64,000 bases of DNA from assembly GCA_021292105.1 (NCBI GenBank), contig CM037868.1, positions 33,280,023 to 33,344,022 of the forward strand, written 5' to 3'. Shown here piece by piece: positions 35,047-47,500 of this stretch; the stretch's first letter is position 1, and each line of letters opens with the position of its first letter. The notes under the pieces were generated by a model that did not search any database, was not told the origin of the DNA, and worked only from the letters and a program-made list of their open reading frames with translations. The translations under genes were made by a program, and so were the position numbers. Source of the stretch: Anadara kagoshimensis (Eukaryota > Mollusca > Bivalvia > Arcoida > Arcidae).

Positions 35047-35750
35047 AGAGCTGAAACGAATGTTCGAATATTCGATTACGAATAGATTTTTGGTGGTATT
35101 CGAATGCTAAATTGGTATTCGAATATTCGTTCCTATAGGAAAACATGTGGTCAAAAAATAATTCTGATGAAAAAATTCTACTTATATTTTGTCTGGAAGT
35201 ATAAACATGTGACACAACAAAAACCTACTTTCAGATGCTTCCTTTCTTTCTTCATTTTTATTAATAAAAAACTTTTATTAATCCAAACAATCACCAGAAA
35301 GTCGGGAAAGACTCCATAATCTGACAGATCCTGTTTACTTCTTGTCATTACATCATATTATATTATGATTATGTCCCTTTAAATTCATTAAACATGTTAT
35401 TCAAGGTAGCAGAGTCGGTAACAACTATTTATCGGGTTAACGTAAAATATGGCTGTCACATGTTTTACTCCTTACATGGTCCATTAAATCTGGGTTTATT
35501 TAGAAGAATATTAAAGAGATCATGATTTTATCATCGTCATATAGCCTTCCTATGAATAAGGAATAAATAATAAGGTAATTTTTTCATCTGTTTCATGCAA
35601 TCCACATCGTTTCCATCCAAAAATGCCTTATACATAGCTGTGTTTCAGAAAAGATGCAAAGTTTCTCTTGGGTGCCGCATATTCGAATAGGATTCGAATA
35701 ACAGCCCACGAATATTCGAATCCTAAATTTGGTATTCGTTTCAGCTCAAC
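35047..35750. mobile_element. hAT-like non-autonomous element, 0.7 kb
   Basis: The left end AGAGCTGAAACGAAT plus CGAATATTCG is inverted at the right as CGAATATTCG and ATTCGTTTCAGCTC. AGAGCTG-type ends are typical of one hAT group. CATCAGGG flanks both sides, but the surrounding array contains that phrase anyway, so the target duplication is uncertain. No transposase is recognised inside. Confidence 0.65.
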
Positions 35751-36541
35751 ATCAGGGTATCGCATGATATCAGGGTATCACATGATATCAGTGTCTCACA
35801 TGACACCAGGGTATCACATGATATCAGTGTATCACATGATATTAGGGTATCATATGACTGAAATTAAAATTTTTTCTGTCTGACATTCGGTCAGACAGCT
35901 TTAAAATTTCTGTCTGACCGAACAAAGTTTTGTCTGACCGAAATTAATAAATGATATAAATTCCATTTTTAACATTTTAATTAATATATATATGAATATA
36001 AATGTTTACAGTCGGAATACAAACCGGAAATCGAATTAAATTAATGTTCTTGAAATCAGTATCATCTATGCGTTTGTAAGCAATGGGATTTAATACAAAT
36101 GACACAGGCGCTTTACAATCACTAAAACGTTTGCGGTAAACCCATTTTTATGACTTGTTTAGAGTGTTCAAATGATTGTCGTGTTATGCGTGTTGTATAC
36201 CGGCCCCGGATTTCTGTCGGACATTTGGTCCGGTTTACTAATGTTGATTGTCTGACCGACGTGAAATTTATCGGACATGTCCGTCGGTCCGACGGTATTT
36301 CATAATGACTGCATCAGGGTATCACATGATATTAAGGTATCACATGATATCAGGGTACCACATGACATAAGATCATGGTATCACATGATATCAGGGGATC
36401 ACATGATATTAGGGTATCACATGACATCAGGGTATCGCATGACATCAGTGTATCACATGATATTAGGGTATCACATGATATTATGGTATCACATGATATT
36501 AAGGTATCACATGATATCAGGGTACCACATGACATAAGATC

Positions 36542-37005
36542 ATCAGAAAGCCAGGAAAGACTCCACAATCTGACAGATCCTGTTTGCTGCTTGTCATTAC
36601 ATCATATCATGATTATGTCCCTTTAAATTCATTAAACATGTTATTCAAAGTAGCAGAGTCGGTAACGACTATTTATCGGGTTAACGTAAAATATGGCTGT
36701 CACATGTTTTACTCCTTACATGGTCCATTAAATCTGGGTTTATTTAGAAGAATATTAAAGAGATCATGATTTTATCATCGTCATATAGCCTTCCTATGAA
36801 TAAGGAATAAATAATAAGGTAATTTTTTCATCTGTTTCATGCAATCCACATCGTTTCCATCCAAAAAATGCCTTATACATAGCTGTGTTTCAGAAAAGAT
36901 GCAAAGTTTCTCTTGGGTGCCGAATATTCGAATAGGATTCGAATAACAGCCCACGAATATTCGAATCCTAAATTTGGTATTCGTTTCAGCTCAACATCAG
37001 GGTAT
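36542..37005. repeat. Segmental duplication of 35293-35760
   Basis: About 460 bp, from AGGAAAGACTCCACAATCTG to TTTCAGCTCAACATCAGGG, repeats 35293-35760 with few differences. It includes the right half of the hAT-like element but not the left half. It therefore arose by duplication within the array, not by transposition. Confidence 0.85.
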
Positions 37006-37420
37006 CGCATGACATCAGGGTATCACATGATATCAGTGTATCACATGACACCAGGGTATCACATGATATCAGTGTATCACATGATATTAGGGTATCATAT
37101 GACATCAGGGTATCACATGATATCAAGGTATCACATGATATCAGGGTACCACATGACATAAGATCATGGTATCACATGATATCAGGGGATCACTTGATAT
37201 TAGGGTATCACATGACATCAGGGTATCGCATGACATCAGGGTATCACATGACATCAGGGTATCACATGACATCAGTGTATCACATGATATTAGGGTATCA
37301 CATGATATTAGGGTATCACATGATATTAAGGTATCACATGATATCAGGGTACCACATGACATAAGATCATGGTATCACATGATATCAGGGGATCACATGA
37401 TATTATGGTTTCACATTATA

Positions 37421-37840
37421 TCCCATGAATTTAATTCTATATTTATGCAAAAATATAATGTCCAGGGAATAATGAATCTCAATACTTTAATTTTTCCCCA
37501 TAAAAGCTACAATTCCAGATTATTAAATGTATTTACAATTTTCAAAATGTTCCTAGAAATTAGCCAAAGATTAAAGACATCGTTACTCAACTCCAGCTCA
37601 TTTGAAGTAAGTTTTAAAATAAAAGACAAATTTCTAAAAGTAGGCAGAAAATATAGAATAACATTTATTGCAAAAATAAATTCACAAAATGCAAACTTAG
37701 TGGATGTAGGCAACAAACTTAATTCAAATCCCAACAAGCAGCAGACAACTTTTGCCCCCTTGCTGGCTTAAATCTGAAACCACTGCAACTCCATACTTTA
37801 ACTAAATATCTCTTATCAAATTAGAGTTTAACATTTTATT
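37421..37840. other. Unassigned DNA
   Basis: An open frame leaves the 18-bp array and continues to 37771 through non-repeat sequence. Its residues match no family I know and its start lies in the satellite. I do not call a gene. Confidence 0.35.
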
Positions 37841-37842
37841 TT

Positions 37843-38593
37843 AGTGAACCCTTTGTGTACATGCTTATATGAAGGAAGTTATAGAGGAGCATTGCCATGG
37901 AAACAATGTCAATAATAAGTTTAACATTTTATTTTAGGGAACCTTTGTGTGCATGCTTATATGAAGGATGCAGCTTATGCTATAGAGCCAAGAGGAATGT
38001 TGACATGGAAACAATGTCAGTAATAAGTTTAACATTTCATTTTAGTGAACCAGGGATTTATCAAGGGCCGAAATTCGGCCCCATTCCCAATGGAAAACAT
38101 ATTGATTTTTCCCCAAAATGGGGTGAGAAAATTCCCAATTAGAAAATCATACCAAATACATAGCTGAAGTCTGGCCATAAATGTGGCTGCTTTTCACCAA
38201 TCTTCAATCAACTCAATACACTAAAAGCATTAGATTTATTCATTATTGGCATCAAAAATGATGTCAAAGTTTTCCCAAAGTGAGCAAAAAGTTGATAGTT
38301 TTTCCCAATTTTTAGTTTAGGGCCTTTTCCCAAAAGACCCTGAAAAATCCCTGTTGAACCCTTTGTGTACATGCTGATATGAAAGAAGTTATAGAGGAGT
38401 GTTGCCATGGAAACAATGTCAATAATAAGTTTAACATTTCATTTTAGGAGATCTCTTGTGTACACATTTGTATGAAGGAAATCTGGGTAAAGGAGAAGTG
38501 TTGCCATGGAAACAATATCAATAAAACAAGAACCTGTAGATGATGGTTATGGCCTGGCTCTAAGTACTACAGAAAATCTCAGGGAATCAAGAG
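37843..38593 (+). repeat. Tandem copies of the zinc-finger gene's start-codon exon
   Basis: Four units of about 93-108 bp, each starting with a splice-acceptor tract (AACATTTYATTTTAG; AG at 37843, 37936, 38044, 38446). Each contains TTTGTGTACATGCTTATATG or a variant and ends with CATGGAAACAATGTCAATA. Only the last unit, 38448-38593, continues in frame into the protein (METISIKQEPVDD). In the first three the sequence after the seventh codon returns to the acceptor tract. A MITE splits the third unit. Confidence 0.85.
38051..38353. mobile_element. hAT-type MITE, 303 bp
   Basis: Inverted ends CAGGGATTTATCAAGG and CCCTGAAAAATCCCTG. CAGGG ends fit the hAT superfamily. TGAAC lies on both sides, but a full 8-bp duplication is not clear. 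It interrupts the third leader-exon copy, so it arrived after the duplication of that exon. Confidence 0.7.
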
Positions 38594-41500
38594 GTAAAAT
38601 AAATATCTGTCTCACAATTCAGTTGAATTTTCTTTTCTGTACTGTAAATAGTAAATACATGGTCATTGACGGTGAATAAAGGTCGTATTTGGTGAGGGTG
38701 AGAAAACGTGTAGAAAGCGAGGCTCTACCGAGCTTTCTACACGTTTTCGCACCCTCACCAAATACGACCTTTATTCACCGTCAATGATCATGTATTTACT
38801 TTATCCTGCAACAGATACGTCCTAAAATTATAATTGTAACTGCGTGTTATCCATCTGTTTGACTTGTTTGTTTACACTCCAAGCGCAAGGATACAAATGT
38901 TTACGTGACATCACGCTACCCCATCACACCCGTACTTGTCATTTTCGCTCAGTCCGACGTTCAAGCACATGTAGTTCTCAATTATTTAAATAAATAACTA
39001 CAATACGATATTATTTTCATATTTAATATATGTAACAAAATCTTAAATTCTTACAATAATAATATTAAAATAAATATTCTTTGATGAAATGTTGCAGACG
39101 TTTTTCTGTATTTCTGTCATATTCTAAAAGTCCGGCGGAATAAAGTAACAACTTATAATTTTTCATTTTTATTTTTAAATCATATTTATATAACTACGTG
39201 TATTTTTTAAAAAAATCAATCTTTTTTTAAAATAAAATATTAAAATTTATGAATTTATTGATCATGTTTATTATACTGTGTTTTGTTTACATTGAGAATG
39301 GGGTTCATTTGGGTCAAAGGTTACGTCAAATGTTGAATGGAAAAAGTAGTGCCGTAACTGTGACGTCACAGTTAGCGCGTGGCTTTATTGGGTCAGTGAC
39401 CGAATAAAGATAAGGTTTATTCGGCAGGCTTTATGATGTCAATGTACACGTTAGTTGCAGGATAAACATATTTATCTTCATGGTGTACTAATTTTCACTT
39501 ATTTTGCGGTCATTTGTTTTGCGCAAAAATTAATACCAAGCGAAAATTTAAAAAAAATTCAAAAACGTGAAAATTTAACTATGCATATGACTTAATTTCC
39601 TATACCGCGAAATTAAATCCCTTTACAGTATAGTGTTTTTTCATTTTTGATGGACATACAACAAGATGTGTATTGCCTGATCTAATGATCAGAGGTCAAT
39701 ATGTCATTCCTTGCTTTGCTTTATTTTCCTTAATGGTTATCTGAAGTAAAGTGACCAGTCTCCAATTCCGATTTTGATGTGTCCTACTTTGACCACAGAA
39801 AAAAAAAATACTGTATACATAGAAATACTTACTGGTATAAACTTTCACGGTTTTGGTATTGAGAACATTTTCGCTGGTATAAACTTCCAGTCACTAAGGT
39901 GGTGTAAGCACCTGACAAGGATATAAAATTTCATGGTGGATTTATTTTGCGGTTGATCAGCGACCGCGAAAACAGTGAACATTAATACAAAGCGAATATT
40001 TCTACGTATACAGTACACATATCAACTTACTTATTTCCACAAATTGAGTGCACATGGAAAAAGCAAGAATAAAGTCATATTTGATAATCTATTAACAAGT
40101 TCATGTATGCATATGAAGTGCGGGTGTGTTGTATGGTCTGCCTTGTATTAGCACGCATTCAGGGCAACTTTAACGTGCTAGCTCACAGAGTCAGTATGCC
40201 GCAGACAAGCATATCACTCCCCTGGTCACATTATACTGATACCAGGTGAACCAATAAAGGCTAACGGCAAGAAAAATTCACTTTCCCACATGTGGTCTGA
40301 GCGGGACTCGAACTTACAGTGGTGAGAGACCCTTGATTTGTAGAATAACGTCTTATACATTAGGCCACCGTTACCTCGGTTTATTAAAGGGATTTCAGTA
40401 CAATTTCAACTATATACAGTTTGCATGATGAAATGTATATCATGAAAACCCTTGACTTTCAGGGGTCAATTCAAAGTATCAGTATCAGATGGAAACTGGC
40501 ATCATTAAGAATTCATTCATTTTATGTTCCAACACTGGCTGCCATTACGGTACTAAAGCACTGTCATGGCAATTAATGAGGTACTAGTGTCAGTGACATC
40601 ATTAAACGTCACAATTCAGGACAAGTTTTCATTCTTTTTGTGTGTAATTCAAGCATGCCGGACCTTTGTTGGAACATTGTGGGCGTGATGGCGATCCATT
40701 AATTAGTGATGAGGAATTGAAATTATTGGTTCTTAGTCAAAGTGAAAATATACGACAGTCACTTTTTAAAGCAATTTTTCACTATTTTGCTAAAACAGGG
40801 TTCTATTTGACAAAATTTTTCAGGAATTATTAGCAATGGGGAATAGAAAATGAAAACATGTACATGTATATATAGCATGACATAATTCTGAGCATTATTT
40901 ATTTTCTATAATTACAGATCAATATGCTGGCAATGGATATACAAAACCCACTGGTAAAAGTAAATTACTGAAACTGCTCTTCAGTCAGGATGTTCCACCA
41001 GCTACGGACGACTATACTTACAGCTCAGACACCTTAAGTGCTGTCACTGACAGAAATGGATCTAGTGTTAAAATTAAGTCGGAAATGGTTGATCCAGGAT
41101 ATGAAGAAACTACCAAGAATGGATCAAGTGTTAGAATAAAGACAGAAGTGGTGGACCCAGAATATGAGGGAACTACCAGAACAGAAAAAGAAAATAAGTC
41201 TGATTTCAATGGAAGTAATTCAAAATTGTTTTCATTATTGAGCATGCCACCTGACAGTTGCCATAGCAACCACCATACTGTCAGTAATTTGCATACATCT
41301 CATAAAAATTTAAGCAGTCTTTTATCTAGACCATCCATTAATCATACATTTGCAGCAAGAAATGCAGAGTTCAAGGCAAATAATTTAGCCAGTAAGAGCT
41401 GTTCTACTCTTCTTAAAATGTTGTCATCACCAAGCATGCCCAGTGGTAGTCAAGGCAACAATCCAAGTCATGTGATTCAAAGAAGCCAATCACAGAAAAC

Positions 41501-44500
41501 TTCAGCGAATTCAAGTGTGTCTGCTACTGAGATTCCAGATGCATTTGGCGTATCACCAGGCGTGTCCAGTTGTAGTCAGGGCAACAGCCCAATTCATGTG
41601 ACTCAAAGAAATCAACCACAAAAAACTTCAGCCACTTCAAATTTGTCGTCTAAGGTGATCAACACATCATTAGGCATGCCCAGTAGTAGTCAAGGCAACA
41701 GTCCAAGTCATGTGACTGAAAGAAGTCCACCAAGTCATGTGAACGAGAGAAGTCAACCACAGATCACTGCAGCTAATTCAAATTTGTCTGCTAATGCAAA
41801 TTTAAATGTATTTGACACAACACTTCGAGCAATGTTAGAAAAACCCGTTCCAAAAAATACCTCAAACAAGGGTCTGATTGAATTGCTGAATAAGGATATT
41901 GAAGCTGTAAAATCTACTAGTCCTAAGCCGGATACTGGTACCGGACACAGAAAAACTGTCAGAAATAGGTTAGATGCAACCATTAATATGTTAATGAGTA
42001 AGTCGGAATCGAATGCTTATTCGACCAATGAAACAGCAACAAACAATTTTCCAACCAATGGAAAAAAATCAAATTATTCAACCAATAAAAATAAGTCAAA
42101 TATTAATCCAACCAATGGTAAAGTAGCAAATGATTTTCCAACCAATGATGAGTCTTCTTTGATGTCAGGTGACATGGAGCGTTATAACCAGTGGATTGAA
42201 CAAATGTCATCTTTTCTGACCAAACAAGGGATACAATCAAAGCAAGGCCTCACAGTCCATGGCTCACCTGCATATGCAGCAAGTTCTGGGAACAAGTTTG
42301 TGCAAAGTGTAACTTTCAATGCTGAGCCCAACTGTGAAAAAACAAGTGTCCCGAATGTTATTCTTGACAAGGATGGGGCAATGTTTATCACTGTAAAGCC
42401 AAAGCATATAGACCCTACTTCCAAGAAAAGGGGCCAAGAAAAAACTCAAATTCTTTCAGAAGAAGAACCTGGAAAAAAGAAACAAAAGAAATCATTTGAA
42501 TATTTAAAGGCAGAACTTTTAAAACCGAATACAAAAAAAGTTGACATACAAGCGGCAACGATCAACATTAATCGTGATGGCAGAATCACAGAATTATCGA
42601 AAAAGAATGTTCAGTTGTCTTCTTTATTGAAATTTAATCCTTTAAATAAGGATCAGAACCCTCCTGCCTGTGGAGATGGTCTGCAAAGGGAAACTGCTAT
42701 ACTAAAGTCCCAACAAGTCTCTCCATCTTCGAAAAAACCCATATTAGCTAAGGGACCAATGATTAAACAAGAACCAGTAGAAAACTCCGTTAAGTGCGAC
42801 AGTCAGATCAGATCAATATTGCAGTTACCTACCCTTAACGAGGTCAAAGGTCAAGGTCAGAAGGAGTCCACTCAGTCTGCACTGAAGGAACAATTGAATG
42901 CCATGACACCTAAAATTTCATCTAGTCAAGGTCGTACTGAGTCAACACTTAGGGAAAGCTTAAATACCACAACACCTAAAATTTCATCTGGGCGGAGTCA
43001 TTTTGAGTCGACACTGATGGAAAGCTTAAATACCAAGACATCTAAAATTTCATCTGGTTGTGGTCATTCTGAGTCGACACTAAGGGAAAGCTTAAATACC
43101 AAGACATCTAAAATTTCATCTGGTTGTGGTCATTCTGAGTCGACACTAAGGGAAAGCTTAAATACCACAACATCTAAAATTTCATCTGGTTGTGGTCATT
43201 CTGAGTCGACACTAAGGGAAAGCTTAAATACCACAACATCTAAAATTTCATCTAATCAGGTTCATTCTGAGTCAACACTTAGAAAATGTTTAAACACAAG
43301 TAATCTCCCATCATCCAGTCAAGGTCATTCTAAGTCAAAATTGAATGTCAAAGGTCAAGAGAAACAAATTGTAATAACCTATAAGTTTACCAAAGGTCAA
43401 GGTCATCCAGAGTCTGATAAAGCACCTACAAAAAATGAATTTGAGACTCGGTTCCCTGCTAGTTCTATAATGAGGCAGATATCGGAGAGTGTTGGAGGTC
43501 AAGGTCATGCTGAAGTTGAAGGTGGTGATAAGGATCAAGATTGTACTGGAGGACAAGAACATCTCCCCAATCAAGTTCCGATTGAATCCACTATTGTTCA
43601 TAAGCCAGGCGAGAATCCGACATATTGGATTTACAAGTGTAAACAGTGCAATAAAACATTTAGGCATGCTGGGACATTAAAAGTTCACGAAAGAGCTCAT
43701 AGTTACGACAGGGAGGAATTTAAGTGCAATATTTGTGGTAAAGTCTGCTCGGCTTCTGGCTATCTCGCGATTCACATGAGGACTCATTTTCCTGAAAAAC
43801 CTAATGATGGTGTTTTCACGTGCACACTTTGTGGGGATACATTCAGCGAGAGGGAAAACCTTTTAATTCATCTCAGAATGCATAGTGGCGAAAAATTGTT
43901 CAAGTGCGAAGTCTGTGGTACCGGGTTCACTCGCAAAACACAGTTATTGATTCATATGCGAATTCACACTGGTGAAAAACCTTACCAGTGTGAAATCTGC
44001 AACAAAACGTTCCGCCAGAGCAATGGCCTAAATTTGCATCTGACGACCCACACCGATGATAAGCCATATAGGTGTGAGATTTGTAATAAAGGGTTCGGGA
44101 GAAAAGCGCATTATGACAAACACATGAGGAAACATCGAGGAGAGCGACCGTTTGTGTGTACAGAGTGTGGGAAAGGTTTTACCGACAAGTTCAATTTGAC
44201 AATGCATACTAAGATACACAACAAGGAGAAAGATCATATATGTGGGATTTGTAACAAAGGATACAACCAGTCCAGTCATCTTAAGGTTAGTATGACTAAG
44301 TTTATATGTACTGTAACGTATTTATTTTCGCAGTGTACTAATTTTGCGGTCGTTTGATTTGTGCGAAAATTAATACAAAGCGAAAACTACATTATGCTGA
44401 TTGTTTTATGAGGCAAATTTCCAATTCGCGAAAATTTAACTCCATGGATATGTCTAAATTTCCTATACCGCGAAAATAATTCACGCAAAATTAAATACGT

Positions 44501-47500
44501 TTACAGTATGCGAGATAGAGGAGGGGCGGTAGTGTTTTAGATACACAACATGGAGAAAAGTCATATACAGTCCAACCTTCCTTAAAGGCCACCTCTATAT
44601 AACGGCCACCTGCTTATACAGGCCAGTAAGATTGTATCCCAATTGTTCTTTATTCATTATTGAACCTGTGTAGAAAGGCTGCCTGCCCATAAAGGCCATA
44701 TTTACCGGTTCCATTGGGTGGCCTATATAGACAGATTTGACTGTATGTGGGATTTTAACAAGGGATACAACTAGTCCAGCCATCTTAAGGTTAGTGGTAC
44801 TTTGGTTTGTGTAGTGGTGTTTTAAAGACACAGTAATACAGTCCAACCTGTCAATAAAGGCCACTTGAGGGTATCCATGAAAGTGGCTTTTATTGGCAGG
44901 TGACCTTTATATACAGGTTCAAATATTACAAAAGCAGGTGGCCCTTTTATAGAGGTGGCCTTTAAGGCAGGCTGGACTGTAGTGCTGAATACATATGATT
45001 TGTAACAAAGGTTACAAACACGAATTTTTACTCATTCTCAATTGTACCGTTGTTAAATGTTGTATCAGTATCGGCAATTTTTTCAGCTCTTCACGACAAG
45101 AAGATGCTTATGAATCTCTTAAGAATTAAGCTAAGAAGAAGTCTCTTTGTACATGAAATGGGATAGTGTGTTTTGTTGTCTCCTGGCATAGTAGTTGAGG
45201 TATTTATGTGTTAGCTCACAGCATACCACCCCCTCCCTCCCCATCACATTTTACTGACAATGGGTGAGCCAGTCTAAACTCTATCATCTTAATATATACT
45301 GCACACCAGGCTAAGAAGCTGTACCTCAGATGATAAATAGGGCAATTTATTAAGACTCGGCTGGGGTTCAAACCCACAATCTCCCGTTCTCGAGGTAGAC
45401 CCTCTTCCACTGAGCTTCTGAAGTGTCTATTTTCCACAAGTGATGTTTATATTTACAAGATCCCATGTATAAAAAGACCATACACAGGACATACAAAACA
45501 TGGTTTTTATAGACAGGTGGTCTGTATATAGAGGTTCTTTTGGTTAAATTATATCTTATATGTATCATATTTACATTGGTGATCAGGGATGCGGAATTCT
45601 TATGCCCGACTTGCTTGACCCGTTCTGATTTGGGATCGGACAAGTGGATTTTTTTATTTCAGTTGTCCCTAGACAAGTGACAATTGTTTTGATTCACATA
45701 AAACTCGATTAAACATGACAAAAAATTCAGCTTTTTATCCCCCCGGAAGTGAAATTTTCATCAACAAAGTCGAACCAAATCAACATTTGCTCCAGTGTTT
45801 TTGAGTGATTCTGGACTAGGAAAACCCTATTCAATCGATCAAGGTGTGGTGGATTGTGCTCAACAGGTGACCAGGTAGCTCAATGGCACTGTGATATTTT
45901 ATTGCATGAATCTCTGTTTGAGATGAAATGTAATTACCAGAGTATCATTACCCAGTGATTATGTTTGCTTAATAAGATTACTACAGAATAACTGTAGTTT
46001 CCCCTTGGGAAAAATAACTAACATTTCCCAATTTACCCACTTAAATTCCCCAAAAACAACTGATGCACTGTAAAATTAAATTTAGTTGTCCTTACCCACA
46101 AAATATCAGATGGTACCAAAATGTTGTGTTTTTGCAATGAAATTATGAAAATACTAACCATTGTCAGCATATCACAGTGCAGTTTGCTAGTGGTGTCATT
46201 GATTGGATGTCCCAACAATTGGAAATGCATGTCGTTACACAGCAGTGTTTTAAATTTATTTTGGAATTAAAAAGCCAAAATAAGATTTTCAAAAAAATGT
46301 GAAATGTAAATTTTATTTTAGCATTGGACTGTCTAGAAATGACATTTATGTTGTTAATCATAATATGCTTAAACATGCTTTATTCCGTTTGCTTCTTGCT
46401 TTGAACAAGTGTGGGAGCTATAGCACTGTAAACGTCATTTTCAGAACTGTGCAGGTTATTGACTTTGCTTTGAACAAGTGTGGGAGCTATAGCACTGTAA
46501 ACGTCATTTCCAGAACTGTGCAGGTTATTGACTTTGCTATGCACAAGTGTGGGAGCTATAGCACTGTAAACGTCATTTCCAGAACTGTGCGGGTTATTGA
46601 CTTTGCTTTGCACAACAATTCAAGTTATAGCACCATAAACATCATTTCTAGTCAGCTGAATGGTTGAATATTAGAGCTGCCATTGATGAAAATTTGAATA
46701 TCAATATATCAACTGAAAAATATATCGATAAATTGATATATCGAAATATCACAAAAATGATTAAAATAAGATTTTTTGTTAAATCTTTTATAGACAGATA
46801 TTTTTTCACCAATATTTGGCATGTCTGGTGTTGTCCTAAGTAATTCTTATATTATATGCACTCTGTTTTGTATGTCAGTTGGTTTTGAGATACATTAAAA
46901 TGATGAGTTGTAATTATAATACATTTACAACCAGTTTAATCTATGTGTCATTGTTTATTCCAACCTTTGCCATGTACTGGCGGCCATTTTTGTTGATATC
47001 GATACTCAAAATATAAATGTATCAATATATCCTTTTAATGGCTTTTATCAATGATGTTTCGAAATATTGATCTATCAGTGACAGCCCGATTGAAGAGTAT
47101 TTTTTTTTCATATATATGAAAATACCCGTTTATTTTATTTTTGTATTCCAGAACCACATGAAATTTCACACAGGAGAATTAGGATATCGATGTGTGTACT
47201 GTTACAAATCGACAGAATTCAAACGGGAACTTTACACACATTTCAAGGGAGATCACCCAGAGCTGTTCCAAGACTATATATCAAGAAAGAAAGCTCAAAG
47301 ATACTATGAAGTGTTAAATCCAAAATTTCAAGAGGGCCGATCGTTAAATATGGAACTAGAGCAAGAAGAAGAAGAGGAATCGGATGAGGAGGAGGAAATG
47401 ATGGAATCCGATTATGAAAGTGAGGCTGAATCAGGGATAGATAACTCTCAGTCTGGCGAGGATGTCAAACCAGAAATCAGTGATGGTCTTACAGAATATG

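Larger units (their letters stand above)
34865..37420. repeat. 18-bp satellite domain with inserted elements
   Basis: Unit GTATCACATGATATCAGG with variants. Blocks lie at about 34870-35045, 35750-35857, 36310-36545 and 36985-37420. The 18-bp period keeps frames open on both strands, giving short Ser-His-Asp or Cys-Asp-Thr peptides that are not genes. The blocks are separated by a hAT-like element, a repeat with GTCTGACCGA words (35875-36300), and a duplicated segment. Confidence 0.9.

Noticed and set aside
34852-37364. Peptides of repeated Ser-His-Asp-Ile or Cys-Asp-Thr-Leu
   Set aside because: By-products of the 18-bp satellite; no start context and no non-repeat coding part.
37166-37771. 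201-codon frame leaving the 18-bp satellite
   Set aside because: The N-terminal half is satellite and the C-terminal half matches nothing known to me; no splice or start evidence.
43335-43667. Antisense open frames inside the zinc-finger exon
   Set aside because: Shadows of the strong sense coding frame with its C2H2 motifs.
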